From an uncultured Clostridia bacterium (lineage in GTDB: Bacteria > Bacillota > Clostridia > Oscillospirales > CAG-272), in the NCBI GenBank assembly GCA_947631765.1, contig CANRMP010000015.1, positions 1 to 53,052 of the forward strand: 53,052 nucleotides of DNA, in the 5' to 3' direction. The translations under genes were made by a program, and so were the position numbers. The notes beneath the pieces were generated by a model. It saw only the letters and a program-made list of their open reading frames with translations. It was not told where the DNA came from and did not search any database. Below, piece by piece: positions 8,016-16,392 of this stretch; positions within the stretch are counted from its first letter, which is position 1, and the number at the start of each line of letters is the position of its first letter.

Positions 8016-10031
8016 TCACAATTTTTTCACAAACAGACAGCGTATTGCATTGAGTACCGCAAGGACCATAACGCCGACGTCGGCAAAAATTGCAAGATAC
8101 ATATTTGCAATACCGAAGGCGCTAAGCGCAAGGCAGGCAAATTTGACGACTAATGCAAGCGCTATATTCTGATAAACGATACGCAGGCATTTTCTCGATA
8201 TTTTAATTGCCTTTGCAATCTTTATGGGATCGTCATCCATAAGGACGATATCCGCCGCTTCTATCGCGGCGTCCGACCCCATGGCGCCCATGGCAATACC
8301 TATGTCCGCTCTTGACAGTACCGGAGCGTCGTTTATACCGTCGCCGACAAATGCGAGCTTGGCATTTTCGCGCTTTTTACTCAGCAGTTCTTCAACCTTT
8401 TCCACCTTGTCGGAAGGAAGCAGCTCGCTGTAAACCTCGTCGATACCGAGCGAGGACGCCACCTGCTCCGCTACCTTTTTTGAGTCTCCGGTCAGCATAA
8501 CGGTTTTTTCAACGCCTGCCCTTTTAAGCTCTGCGACAGCGTCCCCGGAATGAGGCTTTACAATATCCGAAATAACAATGTGTCCGCCATAATCGCCGTC
8601 AATTGCCGTATGTATAATTGTACCCGTATGGTGGCAATCGCGGTATTGAATATTCAAACGCTTCATCAGCTTATCGTTTCCGAGGGCGACTTCAACACCG
8701 TCCACCTTTGCGACAACTCCGTTTCCGCTGCTTTCCCGAATGTCGCTCACCCGCGAGCGGTCAATTTCCTTGCCGTATGCCCGCTGTAAGCTCTTGCTTA
8801 TCGGATGAGAAGAAGCGCTTTCAGCCAGCGCCGCGTATTCGATTAACCTTTCATCCTCAATTTCATTGTGATGAATGCCGTTCACCTCAAAAACGCCCTT
8901 AGTAAGCGTGCCTGTTTTATCAAACACAACCACCTTGGTTTTGGAAAGAGCCTCAAGATAATTCGAGCCTTTAACCAAAATGCCCTGACGACTCGCCCCT
9001 CCTATACCCGCAAAGAAGCTGAGCGGAATGCTGATAACCAGCGCGCACGGACAGCTGATGACAAGGAATATCAGCGCGCGATAGACCCACACTCCCCATT
9101 CTGCGGCAAGCTTTAAAACAAGCATACGAAAGAGCGGCGGTAAAATTGCAAGCGCCAGGGCGCCAATGCAGACAGCGGGAGTGTAAACCTTGGCAAATTT
9201 CGAAATAAAATTTTCCGACCTTGATTTGTTGGAGCTTGCGTTTTCCACAAGGTCAAGAATCTTGGAAACAGTAGATTCCCCGAATTTTTTGGTGGTTTGT
9301 ATTTTTAATACTCCTGTCATGGAAATACAGCCGCTGATAACCTGCTCACCCGCCTTTGCATCTTTGGGCAAACTTTCGCCTGTCAGAGCACTTGTATTCA
9401 AAAATGAACTGCCTTCCAAAATAATTCCGTCAATCGGCACTTTTTCACCCGGCTGAACGACAATAACGCTTCCTATTTCCACATTGTCAGGGTCTGCTTT
9501 GACAAGCTTTCCGTCCTGCTCGACATTGGCGTAATCAGGACGAATATCCATAAGACTGCTTATATTTTTGCGGCTTTTACCGACGGCATAGCCCTGGAAC
9601 CATTCTCCTATTTGATAGAAGAGCATAACGGCGATAGCTTCCAAATATTCACCGTTTTCGTAAATTGCAAGCGCCATTGCCCCCACTGTCGCCACAGCCA
9701 TGAGGAAATTTTCATCAAATACCCATCCGTTTTTAATTCCCCTTGCCGCTTTTTTCAAAATGTCATATCCAATAATCAAATAGTCGGCAAAGTAGCAGGC
9801 AAAGCGAACAACTCTCCCCGCAAGGACAAAGAGATATTTATCAAGCAGGTCGAATATTTCGTGTCTTATAAATTGAAGTCCCAAAAGAATAGCGGCGCAA
9901 AAGAAAATGCGGAGCATCATTTTTTTCTGCTTTTTGGTCATGCCGTCTTTTTTGCTCCCAACAAAAGCAAGAAGACCGATGGATATAAGAATTACCGCTC
10001 CAAGCAATATGTCAATAATAATTTCCTGCAT
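8016..10031 (-). CDS. Heavy-metal P1B-type ATPase (Cd/Zn/Co exporter)
   Basis: A 671-aa ATPase. Visible are the metal-site helix SCPCALVISIPLSFFAGIGG, the phosphorylation motif DKTGTLTKG, the actuator loop TGESLPK, the P-domain GDGINDAPVLSRADIGIAMG and the HP motif (SSHPISKS). CPC with this PLSFF context is typical of the ZntA/CadA branch that exports divalent soft metals. It lacks a fused N-terminal metal-binding domain; the 72-aa HMA protein made from the gene just upstream probably takes that place. AGGAG precedes the start. The three-gene metal module (HMA, ATPase, divergent ArsR) supports a resistance role; which metal is favoured is not settled by the sequence. Confidence 0.9.
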   Translation of the reverse strand: MQEIIIDILLGAVILISIGLLAFVGSKKDGMTKKQKKMMLRIFFCAAILLGLQFIRHEIFDLLDKYLFVLAGRVVRFACYFADYLIIGYDILKKAARGIKNGWVFDENFLMAVATVGAMALAIYENGEYLEAIAVMLFYQIGEWFQGYAVGKSRKNISSLMDIRPDYANVEQDGKLVKADPDNVEIGSVIVVQPGEKVPIDGIILEGSSFLNTSALTGESLPKDAKAGEQVISGCISMTGVLKIQTTKKFGESTVSKILDLVENASSNKSRSENFISKFAKVYTPAVCIGALALAILPPLFRMLVLKLAAEWGVWVYRALIFLVISCPCALVISIPLSFFAGIGGASRQGILVKGSNYLEALSKTKVVVFDKTGTLTKGVFEVNGIHHNEIEDERLIEYAALAESASSHPISKSLQRAYGKEIDRSRVSDIRESSGNGVVAKVDGVEVALGNDKLMKRLNIQYRDCHHTGTIIHTAIDGDYGGHIVISDIVKPHSGDAVAELKRAGVEKTVMLTGDSKKVAEQVASSLGIDEVYSELLPSDKVEKVEELLSKKRENAKLAFVGDGINDAPVLSRADIGIAMGAMGSDAAIEAADIVLMDDDPIKIAKAIKISRKCLRIVYQNIALALVVKFACLALSAFGIANMYLAIFADVGVMVLAVLNAIRCLFVKKL

Positions 10032-10092
10032 TATAAAGAGCTCCTTTCATGGTTTTTGACCTTCATTTTGCGACTTGTAAAAAGCGCGCGGC

Positions 10093-10311
10093 TTATAGCT
10101 CGATCTCGCAGTCGGGCTCAACCTTCTTGCAGGCTTTTTTAACCGCTTTCATTACCTTTTGAGGGTCGGCGCCCTCTGCAAATTCAACAATCATCTTCTG
10201 AGTCATAAAATTTACGGTAACAGCTTCGACACCGACAGTCTTGCGGGCGGCTTCCTCCATTAAATTTGCACAGTTGGCGCAGTCAACCTCAATCGAGTAA
10301 GTCTTTTTCAT
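10093..10311 (-). CDS. Heavy-metal-associated (HMA) domain protein
   Basis: A 72-aa single HMA domain: a metal-binding CANC near the N-terminus (VDCANCANLMEEAARKT), the second-strand GVEAVTVNFMTQKMIVEF, and a lysine-rich second helix. The usual motif is GMxCxxC; here the residue before is D and not M-T, as in the CadA/ZntA-associated group. It lies 61 bp upstream of the ATPase gene and probably delivers metal to it or senses it. Together they replace the usual fused N-terminal domain. Confidence 0.85.
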   Translation of the reverse strand: MKKTYSIEVDCANCANLMEEAARKTVGVEAVTVNFMTQKMIVEFAEGADPQKVMKAVKKACKKVEPDCEIEL

Positions 10312-10348
10312 AAAAATCTCCTTGACTTTGGAAAATATTTTTTAATTT

Positions 10349-10390
10349 AATGATTAAGTACTTGTTTAATCATTACAATTGTAGTATAAT
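10349..10390 (+). promoter_or_regulatory. ArsR/SmtB-type operator over the arsR promoter
   Basis: A palindrome with arms ATGATTAA (10350-10357) and TTAATCAT (10366-10373) overlaps the -35 box of a promoter, TTGTTT (10362-10367) and TATAAT (10385-10390) with a 17-bp spacer. The transcript would lead into the ArsR gene, and the same operator lies upstream of the divergent HMA-ATPase unit. This is the classic place for a metal-releasable ArsR-family repressor. The leader to 10490 also holds two copies of CGGGCGAAA without a known role. Confidence 0.75.
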
Positions 10391-10490
10391 ACAAACAGGG
10401 CAAAAAGTCAATAACCTTGGCGCTCAAATCTGCCAAACGGGCGAAAAGTTTTTCCAAGCGGGCGAAATGTAATACAAAGGAGAAAAAAAT

Positions 10491-10859
10491 ATGAGCAATA
10501 CAGAATTACCCCATCATCACGGCGAGCATCAAAACGTGGCTTCAATAAGACAACAAATTGAGCAAGTGGAGCACTTTCAAATTGTAGCCGATATATTTAA
10601 ACAGCTTGGCGATACGACGAGAATCCGCATTTTTTGGCTTCTCTGCCATTTTGAAGAATGTGTTATCAACATTTCCGCCATGATGGAAATGTCAAGTCCC
10701 GCCGTTTCACACCACTTAAGACCGTTAAAAAACAGCGGGCTTATCGTAAGCCGACGCGAGGGGAAAGAGGTCTACTACCGCGCCGCCGACACGCCGCAAA
10801 GCCGACTTTTGCACAAAATGATCGAAGAGGTCATGGAAATTGCCTGCCCCGTGGCGTGA
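10491..10859 (+). CDS. ArsR/SmtB-family metal-responsive repressor
   Basis: A 122-aa winged-helix repressor. The HTH region reads LGDTTRIRIFWLLCHFEECVINISAMMEMSSPAVSHHLRPLKNSGLI, with one cysteine in the ECVIN segment corresponding to the alpha-3 metal site of the family. The wing is SRREGKEVYYRAAD. The N-terminus holds HHHGEH and H at about 29, and the C-terminus a Cys-Pro; both could add metal ligands, as in CzrA/SmtB-type alpha-5 or N-terminal sites. GGAG lies nine bases before the ATG. It is divergent from the HMA and ATPase genes and probably represses both directions until metal is bound. Confidence 0.88.
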   Translation: MSNTELPHHHGEHQNVASIRQQIEQVEHFQIVADIFKQLGDTTRIRIFWLLCHFEECVINISAMMEMSSPAVSHHLRPLKNSGLIVSRREGKEVYYRAADTPQSRLLHKMIEEVMEIACPVA

Positions 10860-10869
10860 GGTGAAATTC

Positions 10870-11781
10870 ATGAATGATGAATTACAAAATTTGAAAAAGA
10901 GCGTGGATAATATAGCCGACAATGCAAAGAGCGAGACGGTATCGCTTTTTAACGGCGTTGAGCTCTCGTATTTTACACTTGAGAGAGCGCCCTCTTCTTT
11001 TCCGCACCGACACAGCGCAATAGAGCATATTATGCAGATTAACTATTGCAAATCCGGACAGATGAAATGGAAAATGGGCGACGGGAATTATATCTATCTT
11101 AACCCGGGCGATTTTTCCCTTCATAGCATGAGCTCCTGCGCAAACTCACTTATCTCTTTTCCTGCCGGAGGGTATTCGGGGCTTACAATCTACTTAAATT
11201 TGCACGAAATTGCCCTTCCCTGTGAGCTCATAAAGGATTCGCACATGTTTTTAAAGGCGCTGCAAGAGAAGTTTTGCCAAAACGGGAGAATCTCGTTTCT
11301 GGCGGGAAACGAGCAAACCAAAAGTATTTTTTCCGCTTTTTACGGCAATCCGAAGGATCTGCAGCTGCCGTATCAAAAAATAAAGACAATAGAATTGCTC
11401 CTTTACCTTGCCAAAGCGGAAATCACGCCTCAAAAACAGCTTTCGGCGTATAGAACCGAACAAATTGATATCATACGTGAAATTCACAATCGCCTGACTG
11501 GGCAAATGAACGAGAGAATCACAATTGAAGAGCTATCAAAGCAGTATTTGGTAAATCCGACAACCTTAAAAAAGGCGTTCAAGGCAATTTACGGGACCTC
11601 AATCGCTGCGCACGTTAAGGAGCACCGAATGGAGCAGGCGTCCAAAATGCTGCGTGAAACTGACATGTCAATAGCAGAAATAGCGGCATCTGTCGGCTAT
11701 GACAGTCAGAGCAAATTTTCAAGAGCCTTCAGGGCAGCTTTCGGGGTTTTGCCGAGAGAATACCGAAAAAGCCGCAAGTAA
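10870..11781 (+). CDS. AraC-family transcriptional regulator
   Basis: A 303-aa protein; the ATG at 10870 is chosen because GAGGTG lies nine bases upstream and it sits 10 bp after the ArsR stop. The N-terminal 200 residues have cupin-like features (FPHRHSAIEHIMQINYCKSG, LNPGDFSLHSM). The C-terminal AraC DNA-binding domain is complete, with ITIEELSKQYLVNPTTLKKAFKAIYG and the second HTH MSIAEIAASVGYDSQSKFSRAFRAAFG. It is in one operon with the metal-sensing repressor, so it may be metal-controlled, but no target gene is visible. A strong hairpin begins at its stop codon. Confidence 0.85.
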   Translation: MNDELQNLKKSVDNIADNAKSETVSLFNGVELSYFTLERAPSSFPHRHSAIEHIMQINYCKSGQMKWKMGDGNYIYLNPGDFSLHSMSSCANSLISFPAGGYSGLTIYLNLHEIALPCELIKDSHMFLKALQEKFCQNGRISFLAGNEQTKSIFSAFYGNPKDLQLPYQKIKTIELLLYLAKAEITPQKQLSAYRTEQIDIIREIHNRLTGQMNERITIEELSKQYLVNPTTLKKAFKAIYGTSIAAHVKEHRMEQASKMLRETDMSIAEIAASVGYDSQSKFSRAFRAAFGVLPREYRKSRK

Positions 11782-11828
11782 CAAAGACAGCGCAAAAAGC
11801 AAAAAATGCTTTTTGCGCCGTCTTTGTT
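11780..11828 (+). terminator. Strong hairpin terminator after the AraC gene
   Basis: Arms AACAAAGAC-GCGCAAAAAGCA and TGCTTTTTGCGC-GTCTTTGTT pair almost perfectly around a five-base loop, beginning inside the stop codon of the AraC gene. The T-rich 3' arm stands in for a T-tract. Confidence 0.7.
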
Positions 11829-11844
11829 ATTCGGTATTTTAATA

Positions 11845-11993
11845 CCGCAAAAGAAGACCCGCTTTTGCCGTGTAGTTATGAAATATAACCCTGCATTAAG
11901 CAAGGGCGGCGCCCTCCCGAAGGCTCCCAGTGCTCCCAACGTCCCGAACTATGTTCGGGGAGGTCTGCATCAACGCCTTCGGAGTGTTCAGAG
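11845..11993 (-). ncRNA. Candidate structured small RNA
   Basis: A 296-bp gap between genes holds a dense set of complementary segments. On the minus strand a long hairpin forms from CTCCGAAGGC (about 11973-11982) with GCCTTCGGGAG (about 11915-11925), enclosing a perfect CCCGAAC/GTTCGGG stem. It is followed by GGGC-GCC-GCCC, CCCT/AGGG and GTTAT/ATAAC stems and a final GCAAAAG/CTTTTGC stem at 11847-11868. A TATAAT (11999-12004) with a weak TTATCG 17 bp upstream would start a transcript of about 150 nt at 11992. A long rod with internal loops recalls 6S RNA, but I cannot match a consensus, and the plus strand folds in the same way. The strand and class are unproven. Confidence 0.4.
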
Positions 11994-12077
11994 CTCCAAT
12001 TATATTGTGTAGGTTTATTGTCGATAACTATCACAAACAAAGCAGGAAAAATTTAAAATTTGACCTGAAAGTGAAAA

Positions 12078-12392
12078 TTACTCTTTGTCATCGTCATAAT
12101 CGACTTCGCTGAAAAGCATATCGTCGAATATATCGGAGATTTTGTCAAATTCGGCGTCGTCATCCACCGAAACCAGGGACTGCTCGCCGTCCTCGTCTGT
12201 TTCAAGCTTTAAAATAACGTATTCATCCGAATCATTTTCATCCAAAGGCAGCATAGCAAAATATACATTCTCGCCTTCATCGTATCTTGCTATACATTCA
12301 AATTGACATTCAACGCCGTTTTCGTCGACCAAGGTGTATATTTCGGCATCCTCGCCTTCATTTTCGCCTTGCATGATCTCTTCATCCGCCAT
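12078..12392 (-). CDS. DUF1292 family acidic protein
   Basis: A 104-aa, strongly acidic protein of the DUF1292 family: IYTLVDENGVECQFECIARYD, then ENVYFAMLPLDEND and EYVILKLETDEDGEQSLVSVDDDAEFDKISDIFDDM. Such proteins are common in Firmicutes, often by the yrrK/mltG cluster, which is not seen here. The function is unknown. AGGAAATAC (minus strand) is a modest ribosome site. It is divergent from the DUF11 gene and stands alone. Confidence 0.8.
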   Translation of the reverse strand: MADEEIMQGENEGEDAEIYTLVDENGVECQFECIARYDEGENVYFAMLPLDENDSDEYVILKLETDEDGEQSLVSVDDDAEFDKISDIFDDMLFSEVDYDDDKE

Positions 12393-12589
12393 CTGTATTT
12401 CCTCCGTACTTTTATTATATTATCCACACTTATATTTTATACTTATTTTTTGATTCTGTCAATAGGTTTTTTAGATAAGTACGCCGATAAATTGAAAAAA
12501 TCCCGAAACGGGCGCAAAATTTAATTAATCTCAAAAAACAACCTTATCTTTTTATTTGTGGCATTAATGTTTTTTATACATAAAATGTA

Positions 12590-12609
12590 TTGAACCAAGG
12601 TCGGTTCAA
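12590..12609 (+). repeat. Inverted repeat upstream of the DUF11 gene
   Basis: TTGAACC (12590-12596) and GGTTCAA (12603-12609) form a perfect 7-bp hyphenated palindrome just ahead of the ribosome site of the DUF11 gene. It may be an operator or an RNA hairpin. The rest of the 12393-12639 gap shows no other clear element. Confidence 0.45.
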
Positions 12610-12639
12610 ATGAAATTAAAAACGGAGGACTATTATAAA

Positions 12640-13497
12640 TTGATAACCTTTACTAACCAGGCAAGCTTATCTTATAACAACACGGTTACAAATTCCAACG
12701 TGACTACAGGTCAGATAATTGAGGTGCTGTCAATCTCAAAAACCTCTCTGCAGACCACTTATTCCGCAGACGATACCGTAACCTTTATTATAAGCATTGT
12801 CAATTCCGGAAATACACCCTTTACAAATATCACGCTTAACGACAACCTTGCCGGCTATACGGTGGGAAACGGATCCGCATATCCGCTAAGCTACGTTGAA
12901 AATTCGGTTCGCTATTTTGTCAACGGCGTCATGCAGAGCGCGCCTGCCGTTTCAACGGCTGTAGCGCTTGTAATATCCGGAATAAACATTCCTGCCGGAG
13001 GAAACGCGGTTGTTGTATATGAAGCGCGAATTACAAAATACGCGCCTCTTGAGGCAAACAGCACGATAACCAACGCCGCAACCATTGAAGGAGCGGGCAT
13101 TACGACGCTCATTTCCGCCTCCGAAACGCTTAATATCGAGGAAGAGCCCCAGCTTACAATAAGCAAGAGCCTCTCTCCCACAACCGTTTCGGAAAACGGA
13201 CAGATAACCTATACCTTTGTAATTCAAAATTACGGCAACACTGCCGCCGACGCGGACGATAACGCAATAATTTCCGACATCTTCAGCCCGATTCTCGGTA
13301 ATATCACGGTTCAGTTCAACTCGGCGACATGGGCGCCCACCGAAAACTACACGTACAGTGAGGAAACAGGCGCGTTTGCAACCGTTGCGGGACAGGTAAC
13401 CGTTCCCGCCGCAACCTTCACGCAGAACGCCCAGACTGGAGAGGTCTCGGTGGAGCCGGGGGTCAGCGTTTTAACGGTAACCGGCACGCTCAAATAA
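12640..13497 (+). CDS. DUF11 repeat protein, probable surface or coat protein (TTG start)
   Basis: A 285-aa protein with two DUF11-type beta-sandwich repeats (VLSISKTSLQTTYSADDTV with IVNSGNTPFTNITLNDNLAGY; LTISKSLSPTTVSENGQIT with IQNYGNTAADADDNAIISDIF). The start is taken as TTG at 12640 because GGAGG lies at 12624-12628 and the family usually begins M-x-TFTNQAxLSYNN, which this start reproduces; an ATG at 12610 would add ten unrelated residues and has no ribosome site. No signal peptide or sorting signal is visible, so these proteins may be released another way, for example as spore coat or cell-wall material. A terminator follows. Confidence 0.75.
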   Translation: MITFTNQASLSYNNTVTNSNVTTGQIIEVLSISKTSLQTTYSADDTVTFIISIVNSGNTPFTNITLNDNLAGYTVGNGSAYPLSYVENSVRYFVNGVMQSAPAVSTAVALVISGINIPAGGNAVVVYEARITKYAPLEANSTITNAATIEGAGITTLISASETLNIEEEPQLTISKSLSPTTVSENGQITYTFVIQNYGNTAADADDNAIISDIFSPILGNITVQFNSATWAPTENYTYSEETGAFATVAGQVTVPAATFTQNAQTGEVSVEPGVSVLTVTGTLK

Positions 13498-13524
13498 TCG
13501 GCGCAAATTATTATATTCTTGCCT

Positions 13525-13565
13525 AAAAAACATATCCCTGCCTATTGGCGGGGTTATGTTTTTTT
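13525..13565 (+). terminator. Terminator after the DUF11 gene
   Basis: AAAAAACATA-CCCTGCC and GGCGGGG-TATGTTTTTT arms flank a four-base loop and end in a T-run, 28 bp after the DUF11 stop. Confidence 0.8.
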
Positions 13566-13578
13566 AAATAAAAAATAC

Positions 13579-13607
13579 TGTACAAAAGCGCAAAAATGTG
13601 ATAGAAT
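13579..13607 (+). promoter_or_regulatory. Promoter of the pnuC-like gene
   Basis: TGTACA (13579-13584) and TAGAAT (13602-13607) are 17 bp apart, leaving a leader of about 25 nt. The leader is too short for an NAD+ riboswitch of either known class. Confidence 0.55.
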
Positions 13608-13638
13608 ATCTCTGAAAAAAAACGCAACGGAACAAAAC

Positions 13639-14343
13639 ATGAAAATATATAAATCAATACAAAGTCTCGGCAAATTCGAGATATGCCTATGGCTTGTTTC
13701 TGCCCTATCGGTAACTCTTGCCTTTTTGCTTCCCGCCTCAAAAGACGTGCTTACGCTTATCGCCTCGCTTCTTGGGGTCACCGCGCTTATCTTCGTCGCA
13801 AAAGGTATGGTGCTCGGGCAGGTGCTCACCGTGGCTTTTGCGCTCTTTTACGGCGTTATCTCGCTTTACTTTAAATACTACGGCGAGATGATAACTTACC
13901 TCGGAATGACGGCGCCTATTGCGATTCTCTCGATTATTTCATGGGTAAAGCATCCCTATGGCACGACAAACGAGGTTGCAGTCGGCAGGATGAACACAAG
14001 GAAAACTCTTGTCATGTTCATTATAACGGCAATAGTTACCATTGCCTTTTATTTTATTCTCGGCGCCTTGGGAAATTCCAACCTGACCTTCAGCACGCTA
14101 TCGGTTGCCACAAGCTTTCTTGCCTCATATCTTGCATTTATGCGCAGTCCCTACTATGCGCTGGCATACGCGGCAAACGATATAGTGCTTATTGTGTTGT
14201 GGAGCCTTGCCTGCACTCATAATATCTCATATCTTCCGATGGTCGTCTGCTTTGCAATGTTCTTTATAAACGATCTGTACGGCCTTTTTAACTGGTTCAA
14301 AATGCGCAAAAGGCAAGAGAGCGAAAGCAAAACGCTCGAATAA
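13639..14343 (+). CDS. pnuC: PnuC-family nicotinamide/nicotinamide riboside transporter
   Basis: A 234-aa membrane protein. The ATG at 13639 is preceded by the weak CGGA and lies after the promoter at 13579-13607; a longer frame upstream runs through the promoter and is rejected. About seven hydrophobic segments are seen, with the family's late motif as YALAYAANDIVLIVLWSLA and the closing FFINDLYGLFNWFKMRKRQ, in which the N-D-x-Y-x-x-x-N-W pattern is typical of PnuC. The protein imports an uncharged NAD precursor by facilitated diffusion, trapped by later phosphorylation. No nadR or kinase gene is nearby. Confidence 0.85.
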   Translation: MKIYKSIQSLGKFEICLWLVSALSVTLAFLLPASKDVLTLIASLLGVTALIFVAKGMVLGQVLTVAFALFYGVISLYFKYYGEMITYLGMTAPIAILSIISWVKHPYGTTNEVAVGRMNTRKTLVMFIITAIVTIAFYFILGALGNSNLTFSTLSVATSFLASYLAFMRSPYYALAYAANDIVLIVLWSLACTHNISYLPMVVCFAMFFINDLYGLFNWFKMRKRQESESKTLE

Positions 14344-14368
14344 AAATTAAATTGCACCAAAAAATCTA

Positions 14369-14397
14369 TTGAATAGCAGCCTTTAATATGATATAAT
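14369..14397 (+). promoter_or_regulatory. Promoter of the flavodiiron gene
   Basis: TTGAAT (14369-14374) and TATAAT (14392-14397) are separated by 17 bp. The leader to 14465 is about 60 nt with GGAGG before the ATG. Confidence 0.7.
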
Positions 14398-14464
14398 TTA
14401 GTGGATATATTTACAGCGCGCGCCGGGCGCAAACGATATAAATACAAACGGAGGTATAAACAAA

Positions 14465-16258
14465 ATGCAAAACAAAGTCACCGACAGCATTTTTTACGCA
14501 GGCGTAAACGATCATGAGATAGACCTTTTTGAAGGTCAGTACAAAGTTCCAAACGGAATGGCTTACAACTCTTATATCATTATTGATGAAAAAACGGCGG
14601 TAATGGACACCGTCGATATCAAGTTCACACATGAGTGGCTCGACAATATTTCGAGTGTTCTCAAAGCAAAGGCTCCCGATTATCTTATAGTTCAGCACAT
14701 GGAGCCCGATCACTCCGCAAATATCATGAATTTCTTGAAGGTATATCCGAACACCTCGATTGTCGGAAACGCCAAAACCTTTGCAATGATGGAGCAGTTT
14801 TTCGGAAGTCTTCCCGAAAAGAGAATAACCGTCAAGGACGGTGACACTCTCTCCCTCGGAAAGCGCACTCTCACCTTCACCTTTGCCCCGATGGTGCACT
14901 GGCCTGAGGTAATGGTAACGTATGACGACCTCGACAAGGTTCTGTTTTCGGCGGACGGGTTCGGAAAATTCGGAGCGCTTGACGCCGACGAGGACTGGGC
15001 GTGCGAGGCAAGAAGGTACTATTTCGGCATTGTCGGAAAGTACGGCGCGCAGGTTCAAAATCTGCTCAAAAAGGCAGCCGCACTTGAAATAAATATCATA
15101 TGTCCCCTGCACGGTCCGGTTCTCTCTGAAAATCTCAAATATTATATCGGTCTTTACAACACATGGTCCTCCTATGGCGTTGAGTCTGACGGAATAATGA
15201 TTGCCTATACCACAGTTTACGGCAACACCAAAAAGGCGGCGCTTCAGCTTGCCGATAAGCTTCGCATAAAAGGCTGCCCCAAAGTGGTTGTATGCGACCT
15301 TGCACGCGACGATATGTCGGAAGCAGTTGAGGACGCCTTCCGCTACGGGAAGCTTGTCCTTGCCACTACCACGTACAACGCCGAGATCTTCCCTTTCATG
15401 CGCACATTTGTAAACACCCTTGTCGAACACAACTATCAAAACAGGACTGTCGGCATTATTGAGAACGGAAGCTGGGCGCCTATTGCCGCAAAGCTCATTA
15501 AAGAAGCTTTTGCAAAATCGAAGAATATCTCCTTTACCGACACGACAGTTACGATAAAATCCGCAATGTCTCCCGAAAACAGCGAGCAAATAGACAAGCT
15601 TGCAGACGAGCTTTGCCGCGAATATATCGCCCTTGATATGTCGCGCGCCGACAAGAACGATATGAAGGCGCTCTTTAAGATAGGCTACGGTCTGTACGTT
15701 GTAACCTCAAACGACGGGAAAAAGGACAACGGTCTTATTGTCAACACTGTATCTCAAGTAACAAACACCCCAAACAGGATAGCGGTCACAATAAACAAAG
15801 ATAATTATTCCCATCACATAATAAAGCAGACCGGAATAATGAACTTAAACTGCCTTTCGGTTGACGCTCCGTTTAAGGTGTTCAGCGATTTCGGCTTTTG
15901 CAGCGGAAGAAATACGGACAAGTTTGCAGACTACACGGTAAACCGTTCGGAAAACGGGCTTCCTTTTCTAAACAGGTATATAAACGCCATGATCTCGCTG
16001 AAGGTTGAAAATTATGTAGACCTCGGCACCCACGGCATGTTCATATGCTCGATAACCGAAGCGAGGGTCATAAACGACAAGGAAACAATGACCTATTCTT
16101 ATTATCAGTCAAACGTCAAGCCCAAACCCCAAAGCGAGGGCAAAAAGGGCTACGTCTGCAAGGTTTGCGGATATATATACGAGGGCGAGGAGCTTCCCGA
16201 AGACTTTGTATGTCCCCTCTGCAAGCACGGAGCCTCCGATTTCGAGCCGATTTCCTGA
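14465..16258 (+). CDS. Four-domain flavodiiron protein (MBL-flavodoxin-flavin reductase-rubredoxin)
   Basis: A 597-aa fusion. Residues 1-245 are the metallo-beta-lactamase-like diiron domain with all ligands in place: H78, E80, D82-H83, H145, D164 and H216. Residues 255-395 are a flavodoxin domain (FMN loop [11 protein letters not shown]). Residues 405-555 resemble an FMN-binding flavin reductase ([24 protein letters not shown]). The last 40 are a rubredoxin with CKVCG and CPLCKHG. One chain can thus carry electrons from NAD(P)H through flavin and rubredoxin to the diiron site and reduce oxygen to water, or NO. This suits a strict anaerobe. It has its own promoter and terminator, so it is monocistronic. 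Which of O2 or NO is preferred is not visible. Confidence 0.9.
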   Translation: MQNKVTDSIFYAGVNDHEIDLFEGQYKVPNGMAYNSYIIIDEKTAVMDTVDIKFTHEWLDNISSVLKAKAPDYLIVQHMEPDHSANIMNFLKVYPNTSIVGNAKTFAMMEQFFGSLPEKRITVKDGDTLSLGKRTLTFTFAPMVHWPEVMVTYDDLDKVLFSADGFGKFGALDADEDWACEARRYYFGIVGKYGAQVQNLLKKAAALEINIICPLHGPVLSENLKYYIGLYNTWSSYGVESDGIMIAYTTVYGNTKKAALQLADKLRIKGCPKVVVCDLARDDMSEAVEDAFRYGKLVLATTTYNAEIFPFMRTFVNTLVEHNYQNRTVGIIENGSWAPIAAKLIKEAFAKSKNISFTDTTVTIKSAMSPENSEQIDKLADELCREYIALDMSRADKNDMKALFKIGYGLYVVTSNDGKKDNGLIVNTVSQVTNTPNRIAVTINKDNYSHHIIKQTGIMNLNCLSVDAPFKVFSDFGFCSGRNTDKFADYTVNRSENGLPFLNRYINAMISLKVENYVDLGTHGMFICSITEARVINDKETMTYSYYQSNVKPKPQSEGKKGYVCKVCGYIYEGEELPEDFVCPLCKHGASDFEPIS

Positions 16259-16303
16259 AAACTTTTGCAATATTAAAACCGATATCAAATAATACCACAA
16301 AAC

Positions 16304-16345
16304 CGGAGCCGCACTGCGCTAAGCAGCAGGCTCCGAAGCTTTTTT
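16304..16345 (+). terminator. Terminator after the flavodiiron gene
   Basis: CGGAGCC (16304-16310) and GGCTCCG (16329-16335) arms are followed by TTTTTT at 16340-16345. Confidence 0.8.
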
Positions 16346-16392
16346 GCTTTTTTTCGTATATAAAACGCCTTGAACCTTGCAATTTTTTTAGT

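Noticed and set aside
13570-13638. NAD+ riboswitch upstream of pnuC
   Set aside because: The leader is only about 25 nt after the promoter and shows no suitable fold.
14411-15589. A 392-codon minus-strand frame opposite the flavodiiron gene
   Set aside because: It is antisense to a gene with complete diiron and flavodoxin motifs, has no family character and no ribosome site.
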